Positions 1 to 8,838 of a stretch of 64,000 bases of DNA are shown in pieces. Source of the stretch: Caulobacter sp. RHG1 (GTDB taxonomy: Bacteria; Pseudomonadota; Alphaproteobacteria; Caulobacterales; Caulobacteraceae); the NCBI RefSeq assembly GCF_013181195.1, contig NZ_SMZP01000004.1, positions 1-64,000 on the forward strand, written 5' to 3'. How positions within the stretch are numbered: the first letter of the stretch is position 1; every line of letters starts with the position of its first letter. The notes under the pieces were generated by a model. It made no database searches. It was not told the DNA's origin and saw nothing but the letters and a program-made list of their open reading frames with translations. The position numbers and the translations under genes were made by a program.

Positions 1-31
1 CACCCTGCCATCACAATCCAAAACACCCTGA

Positions 32-108
<77 letters not shown>

Positions 109-127
109 AGGTCGTCAAGTCTGATCA

Positions 128-155
128 CCCCGTCGATCCGTCGGCGGGGATTTTT
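128..155 (+). terminator. Rho-independent terminator after the initiator tRNA
   Basis: CCCCG and CGGGG arms with an inner CGA/TCG extension are followed directly by a run of five T. It lies 20 nt after the tRNA CCA end, as expected for a tRNA transcript. Confidence 0.75.
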
Positions 156-353
156 AATGCTCAATCTTGCAACCTATAGCGGCATTTCGGCAACGCCCGT
201 TGCCTGAAGCGTGAATTTTTCGAACTTCTGTCGCTGTTCGGCCAACTTTCTACGCTCAAAGCCCATAGCGCTTGCTGCGGTTTTGCGTCATGACTTCCCT
301 TGGAAGGACGCGGGCCGACTATCAGCCCGTCGATTGAGGTGTTTGAGGATAAT
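156..353 (+). other. Leader region of the cold-shock gene
   Basis: About 200 nt lie between the tRNA terminator and the cold-shock ATG. The region holds a hairpin with GGCAAC/GTTGCC arms at 189-204 and a GAGG ribosome site at about 344. Long structured leaders are typical of csp mRNAs, so part of this is probably transcribed. No further gene is supported here. Confidence 0.4.
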
Positions 354-893
354 ATGGCGAACGGTGTCGTTAAGTGGTTCAACCCGGCCAAGGGCTTTGG
401 CTTCATTCAGCCCGAGGACGGCGGCCAGGACGTGTTCGTCCATATCGCCGCGGTTGAACGCTCGGGCCTGGGTGGCCTGAACGAAGGTGATCAAGTCGCG
501 TACGAGCTGGAAGAAGATCGCCGTTCGGGCAAGACTTCGGCCGGCCAACTGCGCGTGACGGGTCACGGCGAAGTTCCGGGTGGCGGCGGCGCCCGCGCTC
601 CGCGTCCCCCGCGCAGCTTCGACGGCCCGCGTGGCGGCGGTTATGACGCTCCGCGCGGCGGCGGTGGCGGCGGTGGCGGCGAAGCCGGCACGGGCGTCGT
701 GAAGTGGTTCAACACCACCAAGGGCTTCGGCTTCATCCAGCCGGACAACGGCGGCGGCGACATCTTCGTGCACATCTCGGCCGTTGAACGCGCCGGCCTG
801 CGCGGCCTGAACGAAGGCCAGCAAGTCGGTTATGAGCTTGAACAGGACCGTCGCTCGGGCAAGACCTCGGCCGGCAACCTGCGCATCCTCTAA
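354..893 (+). CDS. Double cold-shock-domain protein
   Basis: This 179-residue protein has two cold-shock domains, a single-stranded RNA/DNA-binding OB fold that acts as an RNA chaperone. Domain 1 spans about residues 1-68, with RNP1-like KGFGFI at 13-18 and RNP2-like VFVHI at 27-31. Domain 2 spans about 111-179 and repeats both motifs. A Gly/Arg/Pro-rich linker of about 40 residues joins them. Single-domain bacterial CSPs are about 70 residues; two-domain forms are common in Caulobacter and related bacteria. The ATG at 354 was chosen because it starts exactly at the canonical CSD N-terminus and has GAGG just upstream. An in-frame ATG at 300 would add a tail unlike the family. A strong terminator follows within 12 nt, so it is monocistronic. 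Confidence 0.93.
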   Translation: MANGVVKWFNPAKGFGFIQPEDGGQDVFVHIAAVERSGLGGLNEGDQVAYELEEDRRSGKTSAGQLRVTGHGEVPGGGGARAPRPPRSFDGPRGGGYDAPRGGGGGGGGEAGTGVVKWFNTTKGFGFIQPDNGGGDIFVHISAVERAGLRGLNEGQQVGYELEQDRRSGKTSAGNLRIL

Positions 894-904
894 GCGCCAA
901 AAAG

Positions 905-932
905 AAAAGGCCGCCCGGACGGACGGCCTTTT
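905..932 (+). terminator. Terminator after the cold-shock gene
   Basis: AAAAGGCCG and CGGCCTTTT arms form a perfect 9-bp hairpin ending in T, starting 12 nt after the stop codon. Confidence 0.8.
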
Positions 933-948
933 CGAAAGACTTTTGAAG

Positions 949-983
949 GGCCCCGCCGACGTGAAAGCGTCGGACGGGGCCTT
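949..983. terminator. Second strong hairpin downstream of the cold-shock gene
   Basis: A 13-bp stem (GGCCCCG plus CCGACG against their complements, one bulged A) with a 6-nt loop is followed by TTT. It reads as a backup terminator for the + strand; no gene ends beside it on the - strand. Confidence 0.5.
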
Positions 984-1054
984 TCGGCGTTTGGAGCTTT
1001 GCTCTGCGGGACGCCTTGAGCTGCGCGCACAGCCATTGGGTGGGCGTGGCGCAT

Positions 1055-1083
1055 GGAAAAGGCCGCCCTTCCGGACGGCCTTC
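1055..1083 (-). terminator. Terminator after maeB
   Basis: Read on the - strand, AAGGCCG/CGGCCTT arms are followed by TT, starting about 28 nt after the maeB stop codon. Its arms resemble those of the hairpin at 905-932. Confidence 0.6.
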
Positions 1084-1110
1084 CCAAGACGAACTGAGCC
1101 CGTGTCGTGC

Positions 1111-3390
1111 CTACTCAGCGGCCGCCCGGGCCGCCTGGTTCACCGCCAGGGCCGTCAGATTGACGATGCCACGGGCCGTGACGCTGGGCACCAGCACGTG
1201 CACCGGCTTGCTCATGCCCAGAAGGATGGGTCCGACGAGCAGAGACTCGGTGGCGGCGCTGAGCAGGGTCAGGCCGATATTGGCCGCGTCCAGGGTCGGC
1301 ATGACCAGCAGATTGGCCGAGCCCTTCAGCGGGCTGTCGGCCACCATGCGGTCGCGCAGGTGCTGGCTGAGCGCGGCGTCGGCGTGCATCTCACCGTCAA
1401 CCTCGAGGTCCGGCGCCTGCTCGCGCAGCAGGCCCAGGGCCTCGCGCATCTTGCGGGCGGTCGGCGAGTTGCTGGCCCCGAACGAGGAGTGCGAGAGCAG
1501 GGCGGCCTTGGGCGTCAGGCCAAAACGCCGAACGGCTTCGGCGGCGAGCTGAGTGCATTCGGCGATCTGCTCGGCGGTCGGGTCGACATTGACGTGGGTG
1601 TCGCAGAAGAACAGCGTGCCGTTGTCCAGGATCAGCGACGACATGGCGTAGACGCGGCTAACGTCGTCCCGCTTGGGGATGATCGGCAGGGCGTACTTCA
1701 TGTGCTGCCACCAGTCACCGCTGCCGCCGACCAGGGCGGCCTCGACGTGACCCGACAGCAGCAGCATCGAGGCGGCCACCGTGCGCCGGCCCGAGACGCG
1801 GCGCTCGGCGGCGATCGGCGGCACGCCGCGCCGGCCGACCAGCTTCTGATAGTCGGCGACCAGCGGCGCAAACAACTCGGTGTCGGTCTGCGGATCGGCG
1901 ATCTCGACCGCGCCGTCCAGGTCGAGGCGCAGGCCCATCTCGGCGACCTTGGCCTTGATGACTTCGCGACGGCCGACCAGCACGGGGCGGGCCAGGCCTT
2001 CGTCGACGACGGTCTGCACGGCGCGCAGCACGCGCTCGTCCTCGCCCTCGGCATACGCCACCTTGACCGGCGCCTTGCGGGCCCGTTCGAACACCGGTCG
2101 CATCAGCTGGCCCGAGCGATAGACGAACAGCTCCAGTTCGTCGTGATAGGCGTCGAAGTCGGCGATCGGGCGCGTGGCCACGCCGGTGTCCATCGCCGCC
2201 TTGGCTACGGCCGGCGCGATCTGCAGGATCAGGCGCGGGTCGAAGGGCTTGGGGATGATGTACTGCGAGCCAAACACCGGCGCCGCGCCGCCATAGGCGC
2301 TGGCGACGACCTCGGAAGCCTCGGCGCGGGCCAGTTCGGCGATGGCCTCGACGGCGGCGACCTTCATCGCCTCGTTGATCTCGGACGCGCCGACGTCCAG
2401 TGCGCCGCGGAAGATGAACGGGAAGCACAGGACGTTGTTGACTTGGTTGGCGTAGTCGCTGCGGCCGGTCGCCATGATGGCGTCGGGGCGGGCGGCATAG
2501 ACCAGCTCTGGCAGGATTTCCGGGTCCGGATTGGCCATGGCCAGGATCAGCGGCTTCTCGGCCAGCAGCGGCAGCCATTCAGGCTTGAAGACACGCGGAG
2601 CCGACAGGCCCAGGAAGATGTCGGCGCCCGGCAGCACTTCCGGAAGGGTGCGCGCATCGGTCTGGCGCGCATAGCGGGCCATGTTGTCGGGCATGTCCGG
2701 CTCACGGCCGGCATGCACGACGCCCTTGATGTCAGTCAGGGTCACGTTGTCGACGGGCAGGCCCATCGACACCAGCAGGTCGACGCAGGCCAGGGCGGCG
2801 GCGCCGGCGCCCGAGGTGACCAGCTTGACGTCCTTCAGCTGCTTGCCCTGGACGAGCAGGGCGTTGCGGACGGCGGCGGCGCAGACGATGGCGGTGCCGT
2901 GCTGGTCGTCGTGGAAGACCGGGATGTTCATCCGTTCACGCAGGGCGCGCTCGATGACGAAACACTCCGGCGCCTTGATGTCTTCCAGATTGATACCGCC
3001 GAAGGTGGGCTCCAGGGCCGCAACCACCTCGATGAACCGGTCAGGATCCTTGGCGTCGACTTCGATGTCGAACACGTCGATGCCGGCGAACTTCTTGAAG
3101 AGGACGGCCTTGCCTTCCATCACCGGCTTGGAGGCCAGCGGGCCTATGTCGCCCAGACCCAGCACGGCGGTGCCGTTCGAGATCACGGCGACCAGGTTGC
3201 CGCGCGCGGTGTAGTCGCGGGCCAGGTCCGGGTTCTCGGCGATGGCGATGCAGGGGGCGGCGACGCCGGGCGAATAGGCGAGGGCGAGATCGCGCTGGGT
3301 GGCCATCCGCTTGGTGGCTTCGATCGCCAGCTTTCCGGGTCGCGGGAGGCGATGGTAGTCCAGCGCCGCCTTGCGGAAATCCTCGTCCAT
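1111..3390 (-). CDS. maeB: NADP-dependent malic enzyme with C-terminal phosphotransacetylase-like domain
   Basis: Oxidatively decarboxylates malate to pyruvate in the cytoplasm. At 759 residues it equals the usual MaeB length. The malic-enzyme half (about 1-430) shows YSPGVAAPC at 39-47, the [12 protein letters not shown] signature at 72-83 and [11 protein letters not shown] at 91-101 with the likely catalytic Lys94. The second half (about 430-759) is the phosphate acetyltransferase-like domain, which in this family is regulatory rather than a working Pta. The ATG at 3390 is preferred over the adjacent one at 3393 because AGAGGG then lies at a better distance. The reading frame stays open to 3687, but that extension has no family resemblance. 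Monocistronic, with a terminator downstream. It could serve C4 to pyruvate flux next to a purine locus whose glyoxylate and glycine products feed C2/C4 metabolism, but that link is inference. Confidence 0.95.
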   Translation of the reverse strand: MDEDFRKAALDYHRLPRPGKLAIEATKRMATQRDLALAYSPGVAAPCIAIAENPDLARDYTARGNLVAVISNGTAVLGLGDIGPLASKPVMEGKAVLFKKFAGIDVFDIEVDAKDPDRFIEVVAALEPTFGGINLEDIKAPECFVIERALRERMNIPVFHDDQHGTAIVCAAAVRNALLVQGKQLKDVKLVTSGAGAAALACVDLLVSMGLPVDNVTLTDIKGVVHAGREPDMPDNMARYARQTDARTLPEVLPGADIFLGLSAPRVFKPEWLPLLAEKPLILAMANPDPEILPELVYAARPDAIMATGRSDYANQVNNVLCFPFIFRGALDVGASEINEAMKVAAVEAIAELARAEASEVVASAYGGAAPVFGSQYIIPKPFDPRLILQIAPAVAKAAMDTGVATRPIADFDAYHDELELFVYRSGQLMRPVFERARKAPVKVAYAEGEDERVLRAVQTVVDEGLARPVLVGRREVIKAKVAEMGLRLDLDGAVEIADPQTDTELFAPLVADYQKLVGRRGVPPIAAERRVSGRRTVAASMLLLSGHVEAALVGGSGDWWQHMKYALPIIPKRDDVSRVYAMSSLILDNGTLFFCDTHVNVDPTAEQIAECTQLAAEAVRRFGLTPKAALLSHSSFGASNSPTARKMREALGLLREQAPDLEVDGEMHADAALSQHLRDRMVADSPLKGSANLLVMPTLDAANIGLTLLSAATESLLVGPILLGMSKPVHVLVPSVTARGIVNLTALAVNQAARAAAE

Positions 3391-3725
3391 CATGTCCCTC
3401 TTGAAGCTCTGCGCACGTCTAGCGCGGCCCATCTTCGCGCGCGGGCCGTTAGAGCGTCTAGCTACCGGGGATGGGCGGCTTTTCCAACCCTGCGCGCCGG
3501 TTTGTGGGCTGGGCTGTGTGATAGCGGTAACATTTTCGCGGGCCTGCGAACGCTGTTCCGGGGCTCCATAAGTAATAAAACTATTATATATTGCCTGCGC
3601 TTCGGGCGCCCGCCGCCCCGTTCCTCGGCGCTTGTCCTTCCAATGTGATCGCCGGGGCCTGGGCGCTGGACAGGGTGTCCGGAGCAACCGAGCATCGATC
3701 GCGAACGGCGATCCGAGGACGGACC
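3391..3725. other. Intergenic region between maeB and uraH
   Basis: 335 bp holding the divergent promoters of maeB and the uraH-xdh operon. The only distinctive segment is an AT-rich island at about 3567-3592, unusual in this GC-rich DNA, which carries the shared purine element described separately. I see no gene or small RNA. Confidence 0.6.
3563..3582. promoter_or_regulatory. Purine-regulon element, site A
   Basis: GCTCCATAAGTAATAAAACT lies about 145 bp before uraH. It matches site B (GCTCCACAAGTAAG, 13247-13260) almost base for base. TAATA/TATTA forms a short inverted repeat around it. Confidence 0.5.
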
Positions 3726-4073
3726 ATGAGCGGACTGACGACCCACATCCTCGACCAGGCGGCTGGCAAACCGGCGACGAACGTGGCCGTGCGGGTGTTG
3801 TGGCGCGAGGGTTCCGAGGTCTCGTTGGTGGCGGAATTCCGCACCGATGCGGACGGCCGTGCGCGACTTCTCGCCGTCGAGGACCTGAAGGTCGGCGGAT
3901 ATCGACTGGAGTTCGCGATCGGCGAGTATTTCAAGGCCTCGGGCCTGGCTGTGACGGAGCCGCCGTTCCTGGACGTGGTGGTCATCGACTTCGCTGTTTC
4001 GAGCGTCGAGCAGCACTGGCACGTGCCGCTGCTGGTGTCGCCATACGGCTACTCGACCTACCGGGGCAGCTGA
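3726..4073 (+). CDS. uraH: 5-hydroxyisourate hydrolase (transthyretin-like)
   Basis: Hydrolyses 5-hydroxyisourate, the product of urate oxidase, to OHCU. This 115-residue protein has the family hallmarks: N-terminal LTTHILD with a catalytic His at position 7, a conserved HWHVPLLVSPYGYSTYRGS-type C-terminus, and the terminal YRGS tetrapeptide that completes the active site of the tetramer. The ATG at 3726 has GAGGA seven bases upstream; more upstream starts in the frame give sequence unlike the family. The stop overlaps the xdhA start (TGATG), so the two are translationally coupled. Placing uraH first in a xanthine dehydrogenase operon couples the steps before and after urate. The urate oxidase itself is encoded 16 kb away (puuD). 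Confidence 0.95.
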   Translation: MSGLTTHILDQAAGKPATNVAVRVLWREGSEVSLVAEFRTDADGRARLLAVEDLKVGGYRLEFAIGEYFKASGLAVTEPPFLDVVVIDFAVSSVEQHWHVPLLVSPYGYSTYRGS

Positions 4074-5515
4074 TGGGCGAGATGATCCGCTTCCTGCTGG
4101 ACGGCCAGGCGCATGAAGTGCGCGGCGCCAATCCGACGACGACCCTGCTGGAGCACCTGCGCGGTCCGATGCGTCGCACCGGGATCAAGGAAGGCTGCGC
4201 CGAGGGCGACTGCGGTTCGTGCACGGTGCTGGTCGGCGAGGAAGAGGGCAATGGGATCGCCTGGCGGGCGGTCAACAGCTGCATCCAGTTCCTGCCCATG
4301 CTGCACGGCAAGGCGCTGATGACGGTCGAGAGCTTGGCCAGTGATGGGGCGCTGCATCCGGTGCAGCAGGCCATGGTCGACAAGCACGGCTCGCAATGCG
4401 GCTTCTGCACGCCCGGCATCGTCATGTCGCTGTATGCCCGCGCGGTCGGGGCCAAGGGGGCGAGCGCGCCGGTGGGCGAGGTGCTGGCCGGAAACCTGTG
4501 CCGCTGCACCGGCTACGGCCCGATCATCGAAGTCGCCCAGACCGTGGCGGTCGAGGCGGCGCCGACGGTCGATCTCTCTGTCGTGCGCGACGAGACCATG
4601 CTGGCGCTGAGCTATGACGACGAGATCCACGCCGTCACCCGTCGCTGGTTTTCGCCGCGCACGGTCGACGAGCTGGCAGACGTCTATGCCGCGCATTCGG
4701 ACGCGACGATCGTGGCCGGGGCGACCGACGTGGGTCTGTGGGTCACCAAGCTGCGCAAGCCGCTGCCGACCTTGATCAGCATTTCGGAAGTGGCCGAGCT
4801 GAGGGCGCTTGAGGAAACGGCCGATGGCCTGCGCATCGGCGCGGGCGTCCGCTATGTCGACGCCATCGCGGCGGTGGCGGCGCTCTATCCCGACCTTGGG
4901 CGGATGATGCGGCGGCTGGGCTCCACCCAGGTGCGCAACAGTGGCACGATCGGCGGCAACATCGCCAACGGCTCGCCGATCGGCGACATGCCGCCGGCCC
5001 TGATCGCGGCGGGGGCGACCCTGGTCCTGCGTCTGGGCGATGATCGGCGCGAGATGGCGCTGGAAGACTTCTTCCTCGATTACGGAAAGCAGGACCGCCG
5101 GCCGGGTGAGTTCGTCGAGGCGGTGATCGTTCCCGCGCCGGCGGCGGATCGGATCTTCAAGGTCTTCAAGCTGTCCAAGCGCTTCGACCAGGACATCTCG
5201 GCGGTGTGCGGCGCGTTCTCGCTGGCGATCGAGGCGGGCGTCGTCACCGACGCGCGGATCGCGTTCGGCGGCATGGCCGGCACGCCCAAGCGCGCCAAGG
5301 CCTGCGAAGCGGCGCTGGTCGGTCAGGCCTGGAGCGAGGCGACGGTCGAGGCGGCCATGGCGGCGCTCGACACCGACTACGCGCCGATGAGCGACATGCG
5401 GGCTTCGGCCGCCTACCGGTCGCTGGCGGCGCGCAACATGCTGCGCAAGGTGTTCCTGGAAAGCGCCGATTCCGCCGTCGAAACCCGCGTGGTTCCGGAG
5501 AGCGCCCATGGCTGA
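4073..5515 (+). CDS. xdhA: Xanthine dehydrogenase small subunit (2Fe-2S and FAD)
   Basis: Electron-transfer subunit of the molybdenum enzyme oxidising hypoxanthine and xanthine to urate. It is 480 residues. The N-terminal plant-type 2Fe-2S domain has Cys42, 47, 50 and 70. The second cluster domain has Cys109/112 (CGFCTPG) and Cys143/145 (NLCRCTGY). A CO-dehydrogenase-type FAD domain follows from about 185, with GGNIANGSPIGD. The order is that of bacterial XdhA. It starts inside the uraH stop (TGATG) and its last 8 nt overlap xdhB, so it is in one operon. The frame is open upstream to 3632, but that segment only shadows uraH. Confidence 0.95.
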   Translation: MGEMIRFLLDGQAHEVRGANPTTTLLEHLRGPMRRTGIKEGCAEGDCGSCTVLVGEEEGNGIAWRAVNSCIQFLPMLHGKALMTVESLASDGALHPVQQAMVDKHGSQCGFCTPGIVMSLYARAVGAKGASAPVGEVLAGNLCRCTGYGPIIEVAQTVAVEAAPTVDLSVVRDETMLALSYDDEIHAVTRRWFSPRTVDELADVYAAHSDATIVAGATDVGLWVTKLRKPLPTLISISEVAELRALEETADGLRIGAGVRYVDAIAAVAALYPDLGRMMRRLGSTQVRNSGTIGGNIANGSPIGDMPPALIAAGATLVLRLGDDRREMALEDFFLDYGKQDRRPGEFVEAVIVPAPAADRIFKVFKLSKRFDQDISAVCGAFSLAIEAGVVTDARIAFGGMAGTPKRAKACEAALVGQAWSEATVEAAMAALDTDYAPMSDMRASAAYRSLAARNMLRKVFLESADSAVETRVVPESAHG

Positions 5516-7847
5516 CTCCGCCGCGACCGCGCCCGTCCAGACCGCGCCGTTCCAAGGCGTGCATGCTTCGCTGCCGCATGACAGCGGCTCGCGCCATGTG
5601 GCGGGCTCGGCAGTCTATATCGACGACATGCCCGAGCCGCCCGGCCTGCTGCACGTCGCCTTCGGCATGAGCGCCAAGGCCCATGCCAGGATCACCCGGA
5701 TGGACCTCTCGGCCGTCCGCGCCGCGCCTGGCGTGGTGCTGGTGTTGAGCGCGGAAGACGTGCCGGGCGAGAATGACGTCAGCCCGGTGATCCACGACGA
5801 CAGGCTGTTCGCCGATGGCGAGGTCTATTGCGTCGGTCAGAGCCTGTTCGCCGTCGCTGCCACCTCGATCACCGCTGCTCGCGCCGCCGCCGCCAAGGCC
5901 GTGGTCGAATACGAGGAGATGCCGGCCGCCATCGACATCGCCGCCGCGCGCGCCATGGACCTGACCCTCGAGGCCAGCCAGCGCATGTCGCGCGGCGACG
6001 CTCGGGCTGCGCTGGCGACGTCTCCCCGCCGCGTGCAGGGCCAGTTCGCGATCGGCGGCCAGGACCACTTTTATCTCGAAGGCCAGATCGCTCTGGCGAC
6101 GCCGCGCGAGGATGGCGACGTCCACGTCTGGTCCTCGACCCAGCACCCCACCGAGGTGCAGCACCTGATCGCTCGCGTGCTGGGCAAGCCCGACCACTGC
6201 GTCACCGTCGAGGTGCGCCGCATGGGCGGGGGCTTTGGCGGCAAGGAGACGCAGGCCTCGTTGTTCGCTGCCGCCGCCGCCCTGGTCGCGGTCAAGACCG
6301 GCCGCCCGGCCAAGGCCCGTCCCGATCGCGACGAAGACATGGTCATGACCGGCAAACGGCATGACTTCGAAGCCGCCTACGACGTCGGCTTCGACGACGC
6401 GGGTCGGCTGACGGGGCTGTTTCTGGAGCTGTCCTCGCGCTGCGGGGCGACGACCGACCTCTCCATGGCGATCAACGATCGGGCGATGTTCCACGCCGAC
6501 AACGCCTATTTCCTGCCGGCCATCGAGATCCTGTCGCACCGCTATCGCACGCACACGGTGTCGAACACTGCGTTCCGGGGCTTTGGCGGGCCACAGGGCA
6601 TGATCGCCATCGAGCGGGTGATAGACGCCGTGGCCGCCGCCACCGGCCTGGACCCGCTGGAGGTGCGCCGCCGCAACCTCTATGGCGGCGAGGGCCGCAA
6701 CCTGACGCCCTACCACCAGGTGGTCGAGGACAATGTCGCGCCGCAGCTGATCGACGAATTGGCGGCGTCCTGCGACTACGAGGCCCGCCGCCGCGAGATC
6801 GAGGCGTTCAACGCGACGAGCCCGGTCTTGAAGAAGGGCATCGCCCTGACGCCGGTGAAGTTCGGCATTTCGTTCACGACGACGTTCCTGAACCAGGCCG
6901 GGGCGCTGATCCACCTCTATGCCGACGGCTCGATCATGCTGAACCATGGCGGCACCGAGATGGGGCAGGGGTTGTATGTGAAGGTCGCCCAGATCGTCGC
7001 CAACGCCTTCCAGGTCGATGTCGCACGGGTGAAGATCACCTCGACCGTCACCGACAAGGTGCCCAACACCTCAGCCACCGCCGCCTCGTCGGGGGCGGAC
7101 CTGAACGGCATGGCGGCGCTGAACGCGGCCGACACGATCAAGGCGCGGCTGGTGGAATTCGCCGCCGCCAAGTGGAACGTCACGCCAACCGAGGTGGCCT
7201 TCACCCCGGCCGGCGTGCGGGTCGGGGCCGAGACCTACGAGTTCGGCTGGTTCATCCGCCAGGCCTATCTGGCGCGGATCTCGCTCTCGGCGACCGGCTT
7301 CTACGCCACGCCCAAGATCCACTACGACCGCGCCACCCACACGGGACGGCCATTCTACTACTTCGCCTATGGGGCCTCGTGCAGCGAGGTGCTGATCGAC
7401 ACCCTGACCGGCGAGATGAAGGTCACCCGCGCCGACATCCTGCACGACGTCGGCAAGTCGCTGAATCCCGCCATCGACCTGGGTCAGATCGAGGGGGGCT
7501 TCGTCCAGGGCATGGGCTGGCTGACGACCGAGGAGCTGGTGTTCGACGCGCAAGGCCGTCTGCGCACCCATGCGCCCTCGACCTACAAGGTGCCGACCTG
7601 CGGCGACCGTCCGGCGCATCTGGACGTCAAGCTGTGGGCGGCCGGTCGCAATGTCGAGGCCACGGTCCATCGCTCCAAGGCCGTGGGGGAGCCGCCGCTG
7701 ATGCTGGCCATTTCGGTCCACTGTGCGATCAACCACGCCGTGGCCAGCGTCGGCGACCACAAGGTGTTCCCGCAGCTGGACGCGCCGGCCACGCCTGAAG
7801 CGATCCTGATGGCCTGCGAGGATGTGCGGAGCCGCAGCCATGCGTAA
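5508..7847 (+). CDS. xdhB: Xanthine dehydrogenase molybdopterin-binding subunit
   Basis: Catalytic molybdenum subunit, 779 residues, a normal length for XdhB. Visible motifs are GGGFGGKE (about 240), AFRGFGGPQG (about 354) of the Moco pocket, TEMGQGLYVKVAQI, and KAVGEPPLML near 723, which contains the Glu acting as catalytic base at the Mo centre. This pattern separates it from aldehyde oxidases. It starts 8 nt before the xdhA stop and ends 8 nt inside xdhC, so coexpression at fixed ratio is likely. Confidence 0.96.
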   Translation: MADSAATAPVQTAPFQGVHASLPHDSGSRHVAGSAVYIDDMPEPPGLLHVAFGMSAKAHARITRMDLSAVRAAPGVVLVLSAEDVPGENDVSPVIHDDRLFADGEVYCVGQSLFAVAATSITAARAAAAKAVVEYEEMPAAIDIAAARAMDLTLEASQRMSRGDARAALATSPRRVQGQFAIGGQDHFYLEGQIALATPREDGDVHVWSSTQHPTEVQHLIARVLGKPDHCVTVEVRRMGGGFGGKETQASLFAAAAALVAVKTGRPAKARPDRDEDMVMTGKRHDFEAAYDVGFDDAGRLTGLFLELSSRCGATTDLSMAINDRAMFHADNAYFLPAIEILSHRYRTHTVSNTAFRGFGGPQGMIAIERVIDAVAAATGLDPLEVRRRNLYGGEGRNLTPYHQVVEDNVAPQLIDELAASCDYEARRREIEAFNATSPVLKKGIALTPVKFGISFTTTFLNQAGALIHLYADGSIMLNHGGTEMGQGLYVKVAQIVANAFQVDVARVKITSTVTDKVPNTSATAASSGADLNGMAALNAADTIKARLVEFAAAKWNVTPTEVAFTPAGVRVGAETYEFGWFIRQAYLARISLSATGFYATPKIHYDRATHTGRPFYYFAYGASCSEVLIDTLTGEMKVTRADILHDVGKSLNPAIDLGQIEGGFVQGMGWLTTEELVFDAQGRLRTHAPSTYKVPTCGDRPAHLDVKLWAAGRNVEATVHRSKAVGEPPLMLAISVHCAINHAVASVGDHKVFPQLDAPATPEAILMACEDVRSRSHA

Positions 7848-8835
7848 CTGGGCCCGCGCCGCACTGTCGCGTCTCGACGCCCACGACGAGGCCGCTCTGG
7901 TCACCGTGCTGGCGACCGAGGGTTCGGCCCCGCGCGAGGCCGGGACCAAGATGGTCGTCTGGCGCGGCGGCCAGTCGGGCACGATCGGCGGCGGTAATCT
8001 GGAATACCGCGTGGCCGACCAGGCGCGGCGGATGCTGGACGGCGGCCAGGCCCATTTCGCGATCCAGGACTATCCGCTGGGGCCGCTGCTGGCCCAGTGC
8101 TGCGGCGGCCGGGTGCGGATGTTCCTGGAGCGGCTGAACGACAACAGCCGCGACTGGCTGACCGAGGCCGCCCGGCGCATGGACGCGGCCCAGCCGTTCG
8201 AGGTGCGCACCCGGTTCGATCCGGGCCTGCTGACCAAGTCGATCGCTCCGATCCTGGCGACCGAGGACGGCGCCTCCGTCACCCTGGGCGGCGCGCCTGC
8301 TACCGCGCGCGGCGTGCGGCCCGAGCTGGGCGACGTCATGGTCGAGCGCGCCGACGCCCCGCGTCCGCCGCTGCTGCTGTTCGGCGCCGGCCATGTCGGA
8401 CAGGCGATCGCCCAGACCTTCGCGCCGCTGCCCTTCCGCCTGTTCTGGTACGACAGCCGACCCGAGACCGCCGACATTCCGGGCGTCACCGTCCTGCCGC
8501 CCGACGAGATCGTCGCCAAGGCCCGCGGCGCGAGCCCCGACGCCTACGGCCTGGTGCTCACCCACGACCACGCCCAGGACTACGCCCTCGTGTCGGCGGG
8601 CCTGGCCGGGGGCGGGTTTTCCTACTTCGGCGTCATCGGCTCGAAGACCAAGCGCGCACGTTTCATCAGCCGGTTACGCGACGGTGGTTTCTCGGAGGCC
8701 GTGCTGACCCGAATGACCTGTCCCATCGGCCTGCCGCAGCTTAAGAGCAAGGCGCCGGAGGTGATCGCGGTTTCGGTGGCCGCCGACCTCCTGATGCGCC
8801 ACGAAGCGGCGCGCATTCGCAACGACGAGACCTGA
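7840..8835 (+). CDS. xdhC: Xanthine dehydrogenase accessory protein XdhC
   Basis: XdhC proteins bind molybdenum cofactor, protect its sulfuration and insert it into XdhB. This 331-residue protein has the N-terminal XdhC/CoxI domain (LVTVLATEGSAPREAGTKM near residue 20, GTIGGGNLE) and a C-terminal Rossmann domain beginning near LLLFGAGHVGQAIA. The ATG at 7840 overlaps the xdhB stop by 8 nt and begins at the family N-terminus; an ATG 18 nt upstream adds six unrelated residues. It is the third gene of the xdh set and is followed after 3 nt by the guanine deaminase. Confidence 0.95.
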   Translation: MRNWARAALSRLDAHDEAALVTVLATEGSAPREAGTKMVVWRGGQSGTIGGGNLEYRVADQARRMLDGGQAHFAIQDYPLGPLLAQCCGGRVRMFLERLNDNSRDWLTEAARRMDAAQPFEVRTRFDPGLLTKSIAPILATEDGASVTLGGAPATARGVRPELGDVMVERADAPRPPLLLFGAGHVGQAIAQTFAPLPFRLFWYDSRPETADIPGVTVLPPDEIVAKARGASPDAYGLVLTHDHAQDYALVSAGLAGGGFSYFGVIGSKTKRARFISRLRDGGFSEAVLTRMTCPIGLPQLKSKAPEVIAVSVAADLLMRHEAARIRNDET

Positions 8836-8838
8836 CCC

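Noticed and set aside
832..3648. Long + strand open frame antisense to maeB
   Set aside because: It is the reverse frame of a well-conserved enzyme in GC-rich DNA, rich in Arg/Gly/Asp/His with no domain signal.
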